Below are positions 1 through 7,716 of a stretch of DNA of 19,787 nt, piece after piece. Source of the DNA: an uncultured Balneolaceae bacterium (lineage in GTDB: Bacteria > Bacteroidota > Rhodothermia > Balneolales > Balneolaceae); NCBI GenBank assembly GCA_937982515.1, contig CALJMB010000335.1, positions 1 to 19,787 of the forward strand, in the 5' to 3' direction. Position numbers and translations under genes: made by a program. Position 1 is the stretch's first letter. Each line of letters opens with the position of its first letter. Below the pieces are notes generated by a model, which did not search any database, was not told where the DNA came from, and saw only the letters and a list, made by a program, of their open reading frames with translations.

Positions 1-6
1 TAATTG

Positions 7-139
7 CCCCGGCCTTCAGGCCGGGGATCAAAGGCCCACCCAACCCACTTAGGGCTTTAGCCCTTTCCACCGCGCTAAAAGGGATAAAGCCCTACAGGAT
101 TTGGATCAGGACTCTTAACCCCCGCCCTGAAGGACGGGG
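7..139. repeat. REP-like double-hairpin element
   Basis: Two GC-rich hairpins bracket this stretch in opposite orientation. The left one (7-26) has an 8-bp stem CCCCGGCC/GGCCGGGG with loop TTCA. The right one (120-139) has an 8-bp stem with one mismatch and loop TGAA, the reverse complement of the left loop. Between them AGGGCTTTAGCCCT (51-64) forms a small hairpin, and AAAGCCCT recurs at 86-93. Two inverted hairpins are the layout of bacterial interspersed palindromic elements, which in many genomes are mobilised by RAYT (IS200-like) transposases. No transposase gene is visible here, so the link to RAYT is inference. The element may start before base 1. Confidence 0.6.
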
Positions 140-178
140 CCATTAGAGTGCCGGGGCGATAAGGCCGACATCATACAA

Positions 179-290
179 TGCAACTGAATGGGCTGTTACG
201 TTCTGCGTGATATACTATCCCGAGCCCCCAGGCCGCTGTCCGGATGGGCGTCTGGCCATGCGTTGAGGGTCCGGTACCCGTTGAGTTGCA
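179..290. repeat. 112-bp element with terminal inverted repeats
   Basis: TGCAACTGAATGGG (179-192) and CCCGTTGAGTTGCA (277-290) are inverted repeats: 12 of 14 positions pair, one is a G-T wobble and one is a mismatch. The interior is GC-rich and holds a second GGCC...GGCC pair and two copies of CGTTGAG (261-267 and 279-285). It carries no convincing gene. It could be a MITE-like remnant or a folded RNA upstream of the transporter. No target duplication is obvious. Confidence 0.4.
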
Positions 291-481
291 GAGCTCTAGC
301 AGAAAATTATCTGCAAAAAGTTGGAATATTTAATGACTTTTCTATCTTATACCTTCATTTTCCATATGATATCTTATCTGCCACGTCTGATATAACGGGA
401 TAGTAGAAGTGCAGAAGCATAGTCTATAATAATATGGATGGATAATAAAACTGTGATCATAATCTCGAATAAGATGATACC

Positions 482-1735
482 ATGAGTGAACAAATCAATA
501 AACATACGCTTTTCCTGGGAAGCTGTTTTGCACTAATCACCACCGCTTTCACTTTTGCCATTCGCGCGGGGATCCTCCCACAGCTGGGAGACCAGTTCGG
601 GCTGACGGCCGAGCAGCTTGGCTTTATAAATTCCATGTGGTTTCTGGGGTTTCCGATCTCCATGGTGCTGGGAGGCATTTTCTATAACTCCATCGGGCCC
701 AAAAGAATTATGCAGTTCGCCTTCCTGGCTCACACGGTGGGCATTGTTATGACCATCTATGCCGGCGGATACGCCACACTGCTGATCTCAACGCTGCTCA
801 TCGGGCTGGGCAACGGTTGTACCGAGGCCGCCTGTAACCCCATGATTGCCGATGCCTATGAGGGGAACACGGTCGATAAGATGCTGAATCGCTTCCACAT
901 GTGGTTTCCCGGGGGGATCGTGCTGGGCAGCCTCATCTCAAAGTTCATGACGGACTTCTCACTGGGGTGGCAGGCTCAGATGTGGATCATCATGATTCCA
1001 ACAATCATCTATCCGATCCTGTTCTACGGGCAGCGATTCCCCGAGCCTAAGCTTGAGGAGATGAAATCTCTGAAGGAAAACGTCAAAGCACTGTTTAGCC
1101 CGGTGTTTCTGTTCCTGTTCTTCTGCTTTGCGCTGACAGCCATCTCTGAGTTCGGCCCGCAACAGTGGACGAGTATCGTATTGTCTGCCAGCGGCGCCAG
1201 CCCGATGCTGATCCTGGCACTGGTAACGGGCCTTATGGCCATCGGCCGATGGTTCGCGGGGCCTGTTGTACGGACCCTCGGTCAGCCTCTGATTCTGTTG
1301 GGCGGCGCCATTTTTGCAACCATCGGAATCTATATGTTCAGTATCTCTACGGGAGCTATGGCGTACGTGGCCGCCGTCATTTTTGCTATCGGTGTCTGTT
1401 ATTTCTGGCCGGTTATGCTCGGTACGGGTGCCAAACTGGCTCCGAAGACCGGTGCGCTGGGGCTTTCCCTGCTGGGGGGCGTCGGGATGTTCTCTACCTC
1501 CATCTTCCAACCCATTATAGGCAGCTGGATCGATGCTTCCCGCAGCACCTATGCGGGGATGGGCCTGACGGGAGACGAGCTGGAACTGGCCGCCGGACAA
1601 GCTACTCTGGCACAGGTAGCGATTTTCCCGGCTATCCTGATCGTCTTGTTTACCATCTTCTATTTCTGGCAGAAAAAGGCCAACATTGTAACGGTTGATG
1701 AAATGGCACAGCAGGCCGCTCCCAACGTCTCGTGA
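482..1735 (+). CDS. MFS transporter, FucP-like sugar:proton symporter family
   Basis: This 417-residue polytopic inner-membrane protein has about 12 hydrophobic helices, the usual length for the major facilitator superfamily. The loop after helix 2 (about residues 68-76, YNSIGPKRI) is a degenerate motif A. Helix 4 carries a TEAACNP motif (residues 114-120), which resembles the acidic proton-carrier and Asn-Pro region of the fucose permease (FucP) group, so a sugar or sugar-like substrate moved with protons is the best guess. The helix-1 aspartate of FucP is not evident; an Arg (residue 28) lies in that area, so the substrate should not be taken as fucose. The ATG at 482 is preceded by A/T-rich DNA without a Shine-Dalgarno. 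The gene is monocistronic and converges on the dehydrogenase, with a strong terminator between them. Family is confident; substrate is unknown. Confidence 0.88.
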   Translation: MSEQINKHTLFLGSCFALITTAFTFAIRAGILPQLGDQFGLTAEQLGFINSMWFLGFPISMVLGGIFYNSIGPKRIMQFAFLAHTVGIVMTIYAGGYATLLISTLLIGLGNGCTEAACNPMIADAYEGNTVDKMLNRFHMWFPGGIVLGSLISKFMTDFSLGWQAQMWIIMIPTIIYPILFYGQRFPEPKLEEMKSLKENVKALFSPVFLFLFFCFALTAISEFGPQQWTSIVLSASGASPMLILALVTGLMAIGRWFAGPVVRTLGQPLILLGGAIFATIGIYMFSISTGAMAYVAAVIFAIGVCYFWPVMLGTGAKLAPKTGALGLSLLGGVGMFSTSIFQPIIGSWIDASRSTYAGMGLTGDELELAAGQATLAQVAIFPAILIVLFTIFYFWQKKANIVTVDEMAQQAAPNVS

Positions 1736-1778
1736 CCGCAGCCCTGTACCTGAGAACAGAACAGTGAATCAGTATTAT

Positions 1779-1809
1779 CGATGGCCCGGCTTTAAATCCC
1801 GGGCCATCG
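1779..1809. terminator. bidirectional intrinsic terminator between convergent genes
   Basis: A perfect 11-bp stem CGATGGCCCGG/CCGGGCCATCG encloses a 9-base loop. It is followed on the plus strand by GTGTTTTTA. It lies 43 bases after the transporter stop codon and ends 6 bases before the stop codon of the opposing dehydrogenase, so it probably serves both transcripts. The T-run (1813-1817) runs directly into the stop codon of the dehydrogenase. Confidence 0.85.
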
Positions 1810-1815
1810 GTGTTT

Positions 1816-2988
1816 TTACGGCTTCAACACTACTTTTATACAGCCGTCATCTTTATCGCGGAAGACTTTGTACGCCTCCGGAGCATCTTCCAGATCGAGC
1901 TCGTGTGTGATAACGAAGGAGGGATCGACCTTATGTTCCTGAATCGCATCCATCAGTGGCTGCAGATAGTGCTGCACATGTGTCTGCCCCGCTTTTATAG
2001 TGAGGCCCTTGTTCATGGCAGCGCCGAAGGGAATCTTGTCCAGCATCCCCAGGTAGACACCGGGAACGGAAACCGTACCGCCTTTTCGGCAGCACATGAT
2101 CGCCTCGCGCAACACATGCGGACGGTCGGTTCCCATATAAACCGCCTGTTTGGCTCTGTCTATCATGGTATCTATACTGCCCGTAGCATGCGCTTCGGTG
2201 CCTACGGCGTCGATGCAACGGTCGGGTCCCTGTCCACCGGTCATCTCCATCAGGCGTTCATAGACGCTTTCTTCTTCAAAGTTGATGGTTTCAGCCCGGC
2301 CCTGATCTTCCGCCATGGCCAGACGTTCGGGAAGCCGGTCGATGGCAATTACGCGTCCGGCTCCAAGCATCCAGGCACTTTGTATGGCCATCTGGCCCAC
2401 CGGGCCACATCCCCATACGGCAATGGTGTCTCCCTCTTCCATGTCACAGTTTTCCACAGCCATGTAACCTGTTGGAAAAATATCCGACAGAAACAGCACT
2501 TGCTCGTCATCCAGCTCATCCGGGACTTTGATAGGCCCGATATCGGCAAAAGGTACCCTGACATACTCGGCTTGCCCGCCCGCATAACCGCCTAACAAGT
2601 GAGAGTAGCCAAACAGGCCTGCGGGCGATTGCCCCATCACCTTATCGGCCAGTTCGGCGTTGGGATTGGAATTATCGCATAGCGAATACATCTCTTTTTG
2701 GCAGAAGAAGCAGTTGCCGCAAGAAATGGTAAAGGGAACCACAACACGGTCTCCAACTTCCAGCTTGTTGTTGCCGGCGCCCACATCGACCACCTCGCCC
2801 ATGAATTCATGGCCTAATACATCTCCCTTTTTCATCGTCGGCATCAATCCGTCAAACAAGTGCAGGTCGGATCCACAGATTGCGGTGGAAGTGACCTTTA
2901 TAATGGCATCCCTCGGATTGATAATTTCGGGGTCGGGTATGGTGTCGATTCGTACGTCATGTTTTCCGTACCAGCAGAGTGCTCTCAT
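1816..2988 (-). CDS. zinc-dependent alcohol dehydrogenase, formaldehyde-dehydrogenase-like
   Basis: This medium-chain dehydrogenase/reductase has 390 residues from the ATG at 2988. The catalytic zinc site shows Cys38 (AICGSDLH) and His60-Glu61 (GHEFMGEV). The structural zinc lobe has Cys90, 93, 96 and 104 (CGNCFFCQ...C). The NAD(P)-binding Rossmann turn is WGCGPVG at about residues 191-197. The long insertions and the GHEFMGEVVDVG block match the glutathione-dependent-formaldehyde-dehydrogenase-like subgroup often annotated as a generic zinc alcohol dehydrogenase; the true substrate is not readable. The frame stays open upstream to 3051, but AAGGAGGG sits just before the ATG at 2988 and the family N-terminus begins with MRALCWYGK, so 2988 is chosen. 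The protein is probably cytosolic. It converges on the MFS gene and stands alone. A terminator-like hairpin lies in its leader. Confidence 0.9.
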   Translation of the reverse strand: MRALCWYGKHDVRIDTIPDPEIINPRDAIIKVTSTAICGSDLHLFDGLMPTMKKGDVLGHEFMGEVVDVGAGNNKLEVGDRVVVPFTISCGNCFFCQKEMYSLCDNSNPNAELADKVMGQSPAGLFGYSHLLGGYAGGQAEYVRVPFADIGPIKVPDELDDEQVLFLSDIFPTGYMAVENCDMEEGDTIAVWGCGPVGQMAIQSAWMLGAGRVIAIDRLPERLAMAEDQGRAETINFEEESVYERLMEMTGGQGPDRCIDAVGTEAHATGSIDTMIDRAKQAVYMGTDRPHVLREAIMCCRKGGTVSVPGVYLGMLDKIPFGAAMNKGLTIKAGQTHVQHYLQPLMDAIQEHKVDPSFVITHELDLEDAPEAYKVFRDKDDGCIKVVLKP

Positions 2989-2993
2989 AGTAT

Positions 2994-3001
2994 TATCCCT
3001 C
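2994..3001 (-). promoter_or_regulatory. strong Shine-Dalgarno that fixes the dehydrogenase start
   Basis: Read on the minus strand, AAGGAGGG ends five bases before the ATG at 2988. It is an extended anti-16S match and stands out because most genes of the window have no such site. It rules in the internal Met over the upstream start at 3051. Confidence 0.8.
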
Positions 3002-3018
3002 CTTGATTTTGTAGTCTG

Positions 3019-3043
3019 AAAAACCGGCGCGGATAGTACCGCG
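3019..3043 (-). terminator. hairpin plus T-run in the dehydrogenase leader
   Basis: On the minus strand CGCGG-TACTAT-CCGCG (3043-3028) is followed after four bases by TTTTT (3023-3019). It lies about 30-55 bases upstream of the dehydrogenase ATG. It could end readthrough from the unknown gene at 3430-3945 or act as an attenuator of the dehydrogenase mRNA. The stem is short, so this is tentative. Confidence 0.4.
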
Positions 3044-3201
3044 TGAGACAAGAAACGAGCCTTTGAATTTCTGAAGAAGAAAAGTGGCAGTAGTTTCCTG
3101 ATAGATTCGCTGCCCGGCTTTATATTGGCTAATTCTGATTTATACAGTCTAACTCAAAGCGGGCGAAAAAGTTCAGAGGGGGATATAGCCTGTGCTGCGC
3201 C

Positions 3202-3393
3202 AGCCATACCCTGTTGTTTTTGTAGAACACAGATATGGTGGGACTGATACGTACGGATGCTGTATAGGGGCCTTGGTGCTGATCCGATCACTCCGAATGG
3301 TCGGATCAGAGAGATGAACCGGTGAGTGTCGGAGGCTCATCGCAATATACCATGATCGGCAAAGACCGGTCCCCATCCGCCTTAACTGTGTTC
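3202..3393. repeat. dispersed degenerate repeat, copy 1
   Basis: This stretch matches 12009-12207 in the same orientation. In the core (3281-3326 against 12097-12142) I count 38 of 46 identical bases without gaps, and recognisable similarity extends to both sides, including CCCCATCCG near the right end. The core holds an inverted repeat CTGATCCGA/TCGGATCAG (9-bp stem) with a 13-base interior. An open frame exists on the minus strand, but the second copy has stops in the matching frame, so a protein is unlikely. This repeat, together with the dehydrogenase leader, fills the 441-base gap between genes. Confidence 0.7.
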
Positions 3394-3429
3394 ACATTAC
3401 ACGACCGACCCCTGATTGCATGTGCAATA

Positions 3430-3945
3430 CTAGTTGAGTCCCCGGTAGTACAGAGCTTCCCTGACCTTTTTAGCCTGCTCAACCTGAAGCTGGCCTAGTG
3501 CAGATACAAGATCGTATTCCTCTCGGCGGGGTTTTCTCTGCATCAGGTTCCAGACCAGCCAAAGCCCGACGTTGGCCATATGCTGCTCATCGCTGTAATC
3601 CCGATCTGCAGTGAAGTTCCTGAAATTCCCTATAGCCCTGATCAGGTTGGGATCTACCTTGTTCAGTTCTTTCGTGACGATACTGGTCAGGTTAATTCTG
3701 CCCATCCTGTTGTGGTCTTTTATGATAGCCCCGATATTCATTGAAAAAAGCGAGGCGGAGGAATAAAAAACCCATTTATCCACGCCGGATTTATGTATCA
3801 GAGTTTTAAGCTCTTCTGACTGATCGTCCGCGATCAGTTTTTCAGGTGAATCGGATGAAGAACGTGTCAGCTGAATTAACTGGCTCACCTGATGCCGGAC
3901 TATTTTTTCTTCCAGTCCATTGTTGTCAAATACTTTCTTATACAT
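3430..3945 (-). CDS. hypothetical protein, 171 aa
   Basis: I do not recognise this protein. It is 171 residues long, charged and mainly helical, without a signal peptide or membrane segment, so it is probably cytosolic. A region around residues 100-145 (FRNFTADRDYSDEQHMANVG then LWLVWNLMQRK) is rich in aromatic residues and looks like the most structured part. The codon pattern is normal, and no competing open frame of similar quality exists over it. The ATG at 3945 is preceded by a weak AAGGG about 11 bases upstream. It stands alone: copy 1 of the dispersed repeat follows it and a non-coding gap precedes it. Two bases past its stop a short palindrome (ATTGCATGTGCAAT, 3415-3428) occurs without a T-run. 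Real gene likely, function unknown. Confidence 0.6.
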   Translation of the reverse strand: MYKKVFDNNGLEEKIVRHQVSQLIQLTRSSSDSPEKLIADDQSEELKTLIHKSGVDKWVFYSSASLFSMNIGAIIKDHNRMGRINLTSIVTKELNKVDPNLIRAIGNFRNFTADRDYSDEQHMANVGLWLVWNLMQRKPRREEYDLVSALGQLQVEQAKKVREALYYRGLN

Positions 3946-4364
3946 AATAGTTGTACCCTTAATGTAGTGAATTAAGCCGCCTAAACGCCTGTACGAATAA
4001 GCCGTATTTATTTTTGTTAAAAATTCAGAACATTTAAAGTGAACTGCAAGGGGAAGTTGGAATTATTTGCGTGGCAGTTTTTTTCGCTTATTCGCATGCT
4101 GTAACGCCGGTTACCAATATTTAACAGATTTTACGTTTGCACGGGGGAAGGAGGATGCTGTGCCCGGTACGCCGGAATGGGGTACGCTCAAATCCGGTCT
4201 CTGGAGTACATTATTCCTGATAATCCTGCCTGGGCCTTACCTGAGGGCAACCGGAACCATGAGTAAATAACCTTTTACAACATTTACAGGCCAAGTGCTT
4301 TATACTTTTACTAAGGGAAAATGCGGGGAGGTTATGTACTTTTATTAAATAATACTATTAAATC
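3946..4364. other. 419-bp intergenic region between divergent genes
   Basis: This gap separates the minus-strand hypothetical gene from the plus-strand M28 lipoprotein gene and should hold both promoters. The octamer TACTTTTA occurs twice (4303-4310 and 4337-4344), 34 bases apart. It differs by one base from the Bacteroidota -7 consensus TAnnTTTG, so these are possible promoter elements of the M28 gene, without a convincing -33 partner. A 67-codon frame from a TTG at 4067 is not supported. I see nothing else. Confidence 0.35.
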
Positions 4365-5753
4365 ATGGAAAATGTTCGATTTCAGACTATCGGAATGGTG
4401 CTAATGTGGTTGATTTTCTTTTCTTTGGGATGTTCCGGCGAAAAAAAGATAAAGATCGTGCAGAAGAATGATTCTGACGTTGTTAAGATCATAAACGAGA
4501 TATCTTCTGACTCTATCGAGGCTAATGTCCGCAAGCTGGTGAGTTTCGGAACCCGGCATACAACCTCAGACACCGTAAGCGACTCCACAGGAATAGGAGC
4601 CGCCAGGCGGTGGATTCATTCTAAATTTAATGAGTACAGCCGGCTGAATAATGGCCGTCTCAAAGTGAGTTACGATAGATATACAGAGACGGAAAACAGC
4701 CGGATCAGTGAGCCTGTGGAAATAGTAAACGTAGTGGGCGTATTGCCGGGTACACAGCTGGAATCGAAAGACCGGATGTATGTGGTAAGCGGCCATTACG
4801 ATTCCCGCGTATCCGATGTAATGAACGACACCAGCTTTGCCCCCGGAGCTAACGACGACGCGTCGGGTACGGCCGCTGTGCTGGAACTGGCCCGGGTGAT
4901 GTCGCGGTACAATTTTGACGCCACTATTATTTTTATGGCTGTGGCGGGCGAAGAGCAGGGGCTGCTCGGGGCTGCGCACTACGCGAAACAGGCCAAAGAG
5001 AAAAACATGAACATTCAGGCGATGTTCACTAATGATATCATCGGCAGTTCAAGGGCCGAAGACGGCTCTATTCATGACAATGAAGTTCGTGTCTTTGCCG
5101 AAGGTATCCCGCCGGACAGGGAGTTATCTGACTATCACCGGACTCTTTTGTTTACAGGAGGAGAGAATGACACTCCTTCACGCCAGCTGGCACGATTTAT
5201 CCACGAGGTGGCCCGGGAATACATGCCCCGTTTCAAGGTGAACGTCATCTATAGGAAAGACCGGTATCTGCGCGGCGGAGATCATTCGGCTTTCCTGGCC
5301 CGGGGGTATCCGGCTGTCCGATTTAGCGAGCCCAATGAAAACTACCGCCATCAACACCAGGATGTAAGGGTGGAGAAGGGCATCCAATACGGAGATTTAA
5401 TCGAGTTCGTAGATTTCAACTATGTGGCAAGAGTGGCACGGCTGAATGCCGCTTCGCTGGCCGTTTTGGCTAACGCACCGGACGAGCCCAGAGAGGTGAG
5501 GGTGGAAGTTCAAAAGCTGGAAAACAACACAACCCTCCGGTGGAAGAAAGGAGACGAGCCGGATCTGAAAGGCTATGAAATCGTCTGGCGCAATACCAAT
5601 CAGCCTTTCTGGGAATACTCCCGCTTTGCAGGCGATACCACGCGCTTTACCATTCAAGGAGTATCTAAAGACAACTTCCTGTTTGGGGTACGGTCGGTAG
5701 ACCGTATGGGCCATAAGAGCCCTGCCGTTTACCCGCTGCCCGTACGAGAGTAA
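4365..5753 (+). CDS. M28 family metallopeptidase lipoprotein with C-terminal Fn3-like domain
   Basis: This 462-residue peptidase has a lipoprotein signal (hydrophobic residues 8-22, then LGC with lipid-modified Cys23), so it is expected on a periplasmic or outer-membrane face. The M28 co-catalytic zinc core is complete: His144 and Asp146 (SGHYDSR), bridging Asp164 (GANDDASGT), catalytic Glu196 with Glu197 (AGEEQG), Asp224 (FTNDIIG), and a final His at 329 or 331 (YRHQHQD). From about residue 371 the chain becomes a fibronectin-III-like module (LRWKKGDEPDLKGYEI, FGVRSVDRMGHKSP) of about 90 residues, common after secreted catalytic domains in this group. It probably acts as an aminopeptidase on peptides for nutrition; the specificity is unknown. 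The lipobox has Ser rather than Leu at -3. It is monocistronic, with a hairpin downstream. Confidence 0.9.
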   Translation: MENVRFQTIGMVLMWLIFFSLGCSGEKKIKIVQKNDSDVVKIINEISSDSIEANVRKLVSFGTRHTTSDTVSDSTGIGAARRWIHSKFNEYSRLNNGRLKVSYDRYTETENSRISEPVEIVNVVGVLPGTQLESKDRMYVVSGHYDSRVSDVMNDTSFAPGANDDASGTAAVLELARVMSRYNFDATIIFMAVAGEEQGLLGAAHYAKQAKEKNMNIQAMFTNDIIGSSRAEDGSIHDNEVRVFAEGIPPDRELSDYHRTLLFTGGENDTPSRQLARFIHEVAREYMPRFKVNVIYRKDRYLRGGDHSAFLARGYPAVRFSEPNENYRHQHQDVRVEKGIQYGDLIEFVDFNYVARVARLNAASLAVLANAPDEPREVRVEVQKLENNTTLRWKKGDEPDLKGYEIVWRNTNQPFWEYSRFAGDTTRFTIQGVSKDNFLFGVRSVDRMGHKSPAVYPLPVRE

Positions 5754-5773
5754 ATAGCGTTGAGTTGTGAGCA

Positions 5774-5825
5774 GGCATAGCACATAGAGCAGGAGGGAGA
5801 CCGGCTTTCTGCTATGCGCTATGCC
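5774..5825. terminator. long imperfect hairpin between convergent genes
   Basis: GGCATAGC-CATAG-CAG on the left pairs with CTG-CTATG-GCTATGCC on the right. This gives about 16 bp with a mismatch and a small bulge around a GC-rich loop. It starts 21 bases after the M28 stop codon and ends about at the opposing stop codon. The T-run is poor, so it may be a bidirectional terminator or an mRNA 3' end structure. Confidence 0.6.
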
Positions 5826-5826
5826 T

Positions 5827-6324
5827 TTAGCTCCTGTCCGTCTCGATTCCCTGCTCCTCAAAAAAACGAAGCAGCTTGTCTGTATTTTCACGCCCTATTT
5901 TCAGCGGGCGTCCGCTGAAGTGAAGCAGGTCAAAACTTTCCTCTGAATCCGTAAATCTTATGATAAACAGGCTGTTTGGTTCAGGGGACAAGGTAAAACG
6001 CGCCTCGGCACACGATATGGACTTAATATCACTGAGCTTGTGTTCTTCCTTGCGTACGGTGTCACCCTTCTTCAGATAGCGGAGAAGAAGGCTGCCGTTT
6101 CTGACTTGCAGCTCGATGTCCAGCCCTCCGTCCATAGCTTTTAATCCACTTAATACTGCGCCTGCAAAACTGGCAAAGGATGCCAGCCGTACGATGCCCG
6201 CCCACATGCCGCCCGGCATATTCCAGTACACTGTAAATAGTGCAACGGAAAGGATGGCTGTAACGCTTGCTATAAGTTTCCAGTAAGGTTCCCGCAGCTC
6301 TTCTATTCGCAGTGTTTGTTGCAT
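5827..6324 (-). CDS. small membrane protein, unknown function
   Basis: This 165-residue protein is not recognised. Residues about 16-33 and 41-60 are two membrane helices separated by a short turn (MPGGM). The remaining 100 residues form a soluble domain of alternating hydrophobic strands (about 68-85, 94-130) ending in a helix (KLLRFFEEQ), in the manner of bacterial PH-like membrane proteins; that comparison is inference from pattern only. The ATG lies 8 bases past the stop of the upstream M28 peptidase gene, so the two are almost certainly cotranscribed and perhaps translationally coupled. No Shine-Dalgarno is present. The context suggests an envelope role beside a secreted peptidase, but nothing shows a direct interaction. 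The reading frame is well supported. Confidence 0.7.
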   Translation of the reverse strand: MQQTLRIEELREPYWKLIASVTAILSVALFTVYWNMPGGMWAGIVRLASFASFAGAVLSGLKAMDGGLDIELQVRNGSLLLRYLKKGDTVRKEEHKLSDIKSISCAEARFTLSPEPNSLFIIRFTDSEESFDLLHFSGRPLKIGRENTDKLLRFFEEQGIETDRS

Positions 6325-6332
6325 ATTAATGG

Positions 6333-7646
6333 TTAATTCAGCGATGCAGGGTCCACACGGGTAGGAGTTGCCGATCCGGAAACGATGCTCTCGGAACTTA
6401 ATGCAATAGCGCGAATCATATTCGCCAGGTGTTTGATATTCAGCGTTTCAAGCTCGTCGCCAACGGTATGGTAGTACGTATCTTTATCAATCTGAACACT
6501 GGATATGGTGTGTGCCGGAACACCCAGCCGGGCCAGGGTGGCGTTATCTGAGCGGTAGAACAGATTTTGTTCCGGATAGGGGTCGGGATAAATACGGTAC
6601 GGCGTATTCCTGAGATCAGCCTGAAGTATCTTGCCCATGGTTGACTTATCGAACCCGGTCAGGTAGGCAGTGTTAGGGCCGAACCTGGATGGCTTGCCGA
6701 TCATCTCGATATTAAACATGGCGGCTACGTCATCGGGGTTGAGTTGCCGCGAAAAATATCTGGATCCATATCCGCCCATTTCTTCCGCAGTAAAGGCCAC
6801 AAAGATCAGAGTCCGCTCAGGGGGCGGCCGATTGCTGAAGTATTTGGCAAGCATGATAACCGCGGTGGTTCCCGAGGCGTTGTCGTCGGCCCCGTTGGCT
6901 ATGGAATCTCCATCAACCGGTTCCAGAACCCCTATGTGATCATAATGAGCCGAGAAAATAACATATTCATCTTTCTTTGACGTACCCGTTATTTGGCCTG
7001 CCACATTATAAGCCTCCTGTTTTTTGGCTGTGCGCGAGAGGTGGAACGATCCGCTCTTCACCTGGTCCTCATCCGTGAGAATAAACAGGAGGCTGGGAGC
7101 TTCATTTGATTTCATGGTTACCACGGGTCCCGAAAAGTAGTTCGCATACAGTTCAAAGACAGCTTTGTGAGCGCTGGCTACCAATACCAGAGTCTGTTCA
7201 TCCGGGGCTGTTGATATGCTGGTAAAGCTGGATCTGAAGTCGTCTTCTTTGCCAATTCGCTTCCTGGTAATCCCGCTCAGATCCTGCCAGTTTATCTCCC
7301 GCTGATGAGAAGAAACAAAGTAGGAGGCAGGGGATAGCTTCTTTCCGTTTAGGGTAAGGCTGCTTTTACCCGGGTGGAGGGTAAAGAGGCTGAACCGCTG
7401 AAAATAGTCGCGTTCTCCGCTCAAAGGTTCCAGGCCGGCCTCGTCAAACTGGCGGGAAATGACATCGGCCGCTTTCTCAATATAGGGGGTGAAGGCTTTT
7501 CTCCCCATCATCGCGTCGGAACTCAACTCGGTTAACAAAGAGGTGATCTCTTCTTCGTCTATAAGTTCTTGCACATCGGCCGGCTGGGCCTGTGCGGTAA
7601 AGAATACTGAAATGGAAAAAAGGCACAGGTATAAAAATACTTTCAT
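6333..7646 (-). CDS. secreted M28 family metallopeptidase
   Basis: This 437-residue peptidase has a Sec signal peptide (hydrophobic residues 3-17, probable cleavage after AQA at residue 20), so it acts in the periplasm or outside. Zinc and catalytic residues of the M28 family are all visible: His234 and Asp236 (SAHYDHIG), Asp254 (NGADDNASGT), Glu288-Glu289 (TAEEMGG), Glu314 (FNIEMIG) and His393 (YYHTVGDELETLN). The N-terminal 25-75 region (SSDAMMGRKAFTP) is typical of the aminopeptidase group in which an N-terminal and PA-like insert precedes the catalytic half. The likely reaction is removal of N-terminal residues from peptides. It is first in a two-gene unit with the small membrane protein. 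It is distinct in architecture from the lipoprotein M28 enzyme next door, so the two are not a tandem duplication. Confidence 0.9.
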   Translation of the reverse strand: MKVFLYLCLFSISVFFTAQAQPADVQELIDEEEITSLLTELSSDAMMGRKAFTPYIEKAADVISRQFDEAGLEPLSGERDYFQRFSLFTLHPGKSSLTLNGKKLSPASYFVSSHQREINWQDLSGITRKRIGKEDDFRSSFTSISTAPDEQTLVLVASAHKAVFELYANYFSGPVVTMKSNEAPSLLFILTDEDQVKSGSFHLSRTAKKQEAYNVAGQITGTSKKDEYVIFSAHYDHIGVLEPVDGDSIANGADDNASGTTAVIMLAKYFSNRPPPERTLIFVAFTAEEMGGYGSRYFSRQLNPDDVAAMFNIEMIGKPSRFGPNTAYLTGFDKSTMGKILQADLRNTPYRIYPDPYPEQNLFYRSDNATLARLGVPAHTISSVQIDKDTYYHTVGDELETLNIKHLANMIRAIALSSESIVSGSATPTRVDPASLN

Positions 7647-7687
7647 AGAAAAATGTATCTACACATTATTGATTCTTTTGATTATAA

Positions 7688-7716
7688 TAAAAATATCTGT
7701 AACACGTGCAGCGCAA
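7688..7716 (-). promoter_or_regulatory. candidate Bacteroidota-type promoter of the secreted M28 gene
   Basis: Read on the minus strand, TTG (7716-7714) is followed after 18 bases by TATTTTTA (7695-7688). This matches the -33 TTG / -7 TAnnTTTG pattern except for the last base. It lies about 40 bases upstream of the ATG at 7646. It was found by eye only. Confidence 0.35.

Noticed and set aside
188..403. 71-codon plus-strand frame upstream of the transporter
   Set aside because: It runs through the inverted-repeat element, has an arginine- and proline-rich composition of GC-rich noncoding DNA, and has no domain.
959..1600. 213-codon minus-strand frame inside the MFS gene
   Set aside because: Antisense shadow of the transporter; very rich in Arg, His, Gln and Asp, with no protein family features.
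1810..2595. 261-codon plus-strand frame opposite the dehydrogenase
   Set aside because: Antisense to a gene with complete zinc motifs and a strong ribosome site; its translation shows no motif.
3173..3376. 67-codon minus-strand frame in dispersed repeat copy 1
   Set aside because: The matching frame in copy 2 contains several stops, so the repeat is not coding.
4067..4270. 67-codon plus-strand frame with TTG start in front of the M28 lipoprotein gene
   Set aside because: Weak start, odd composition and no conserved features visible; it lies in a promoter region.
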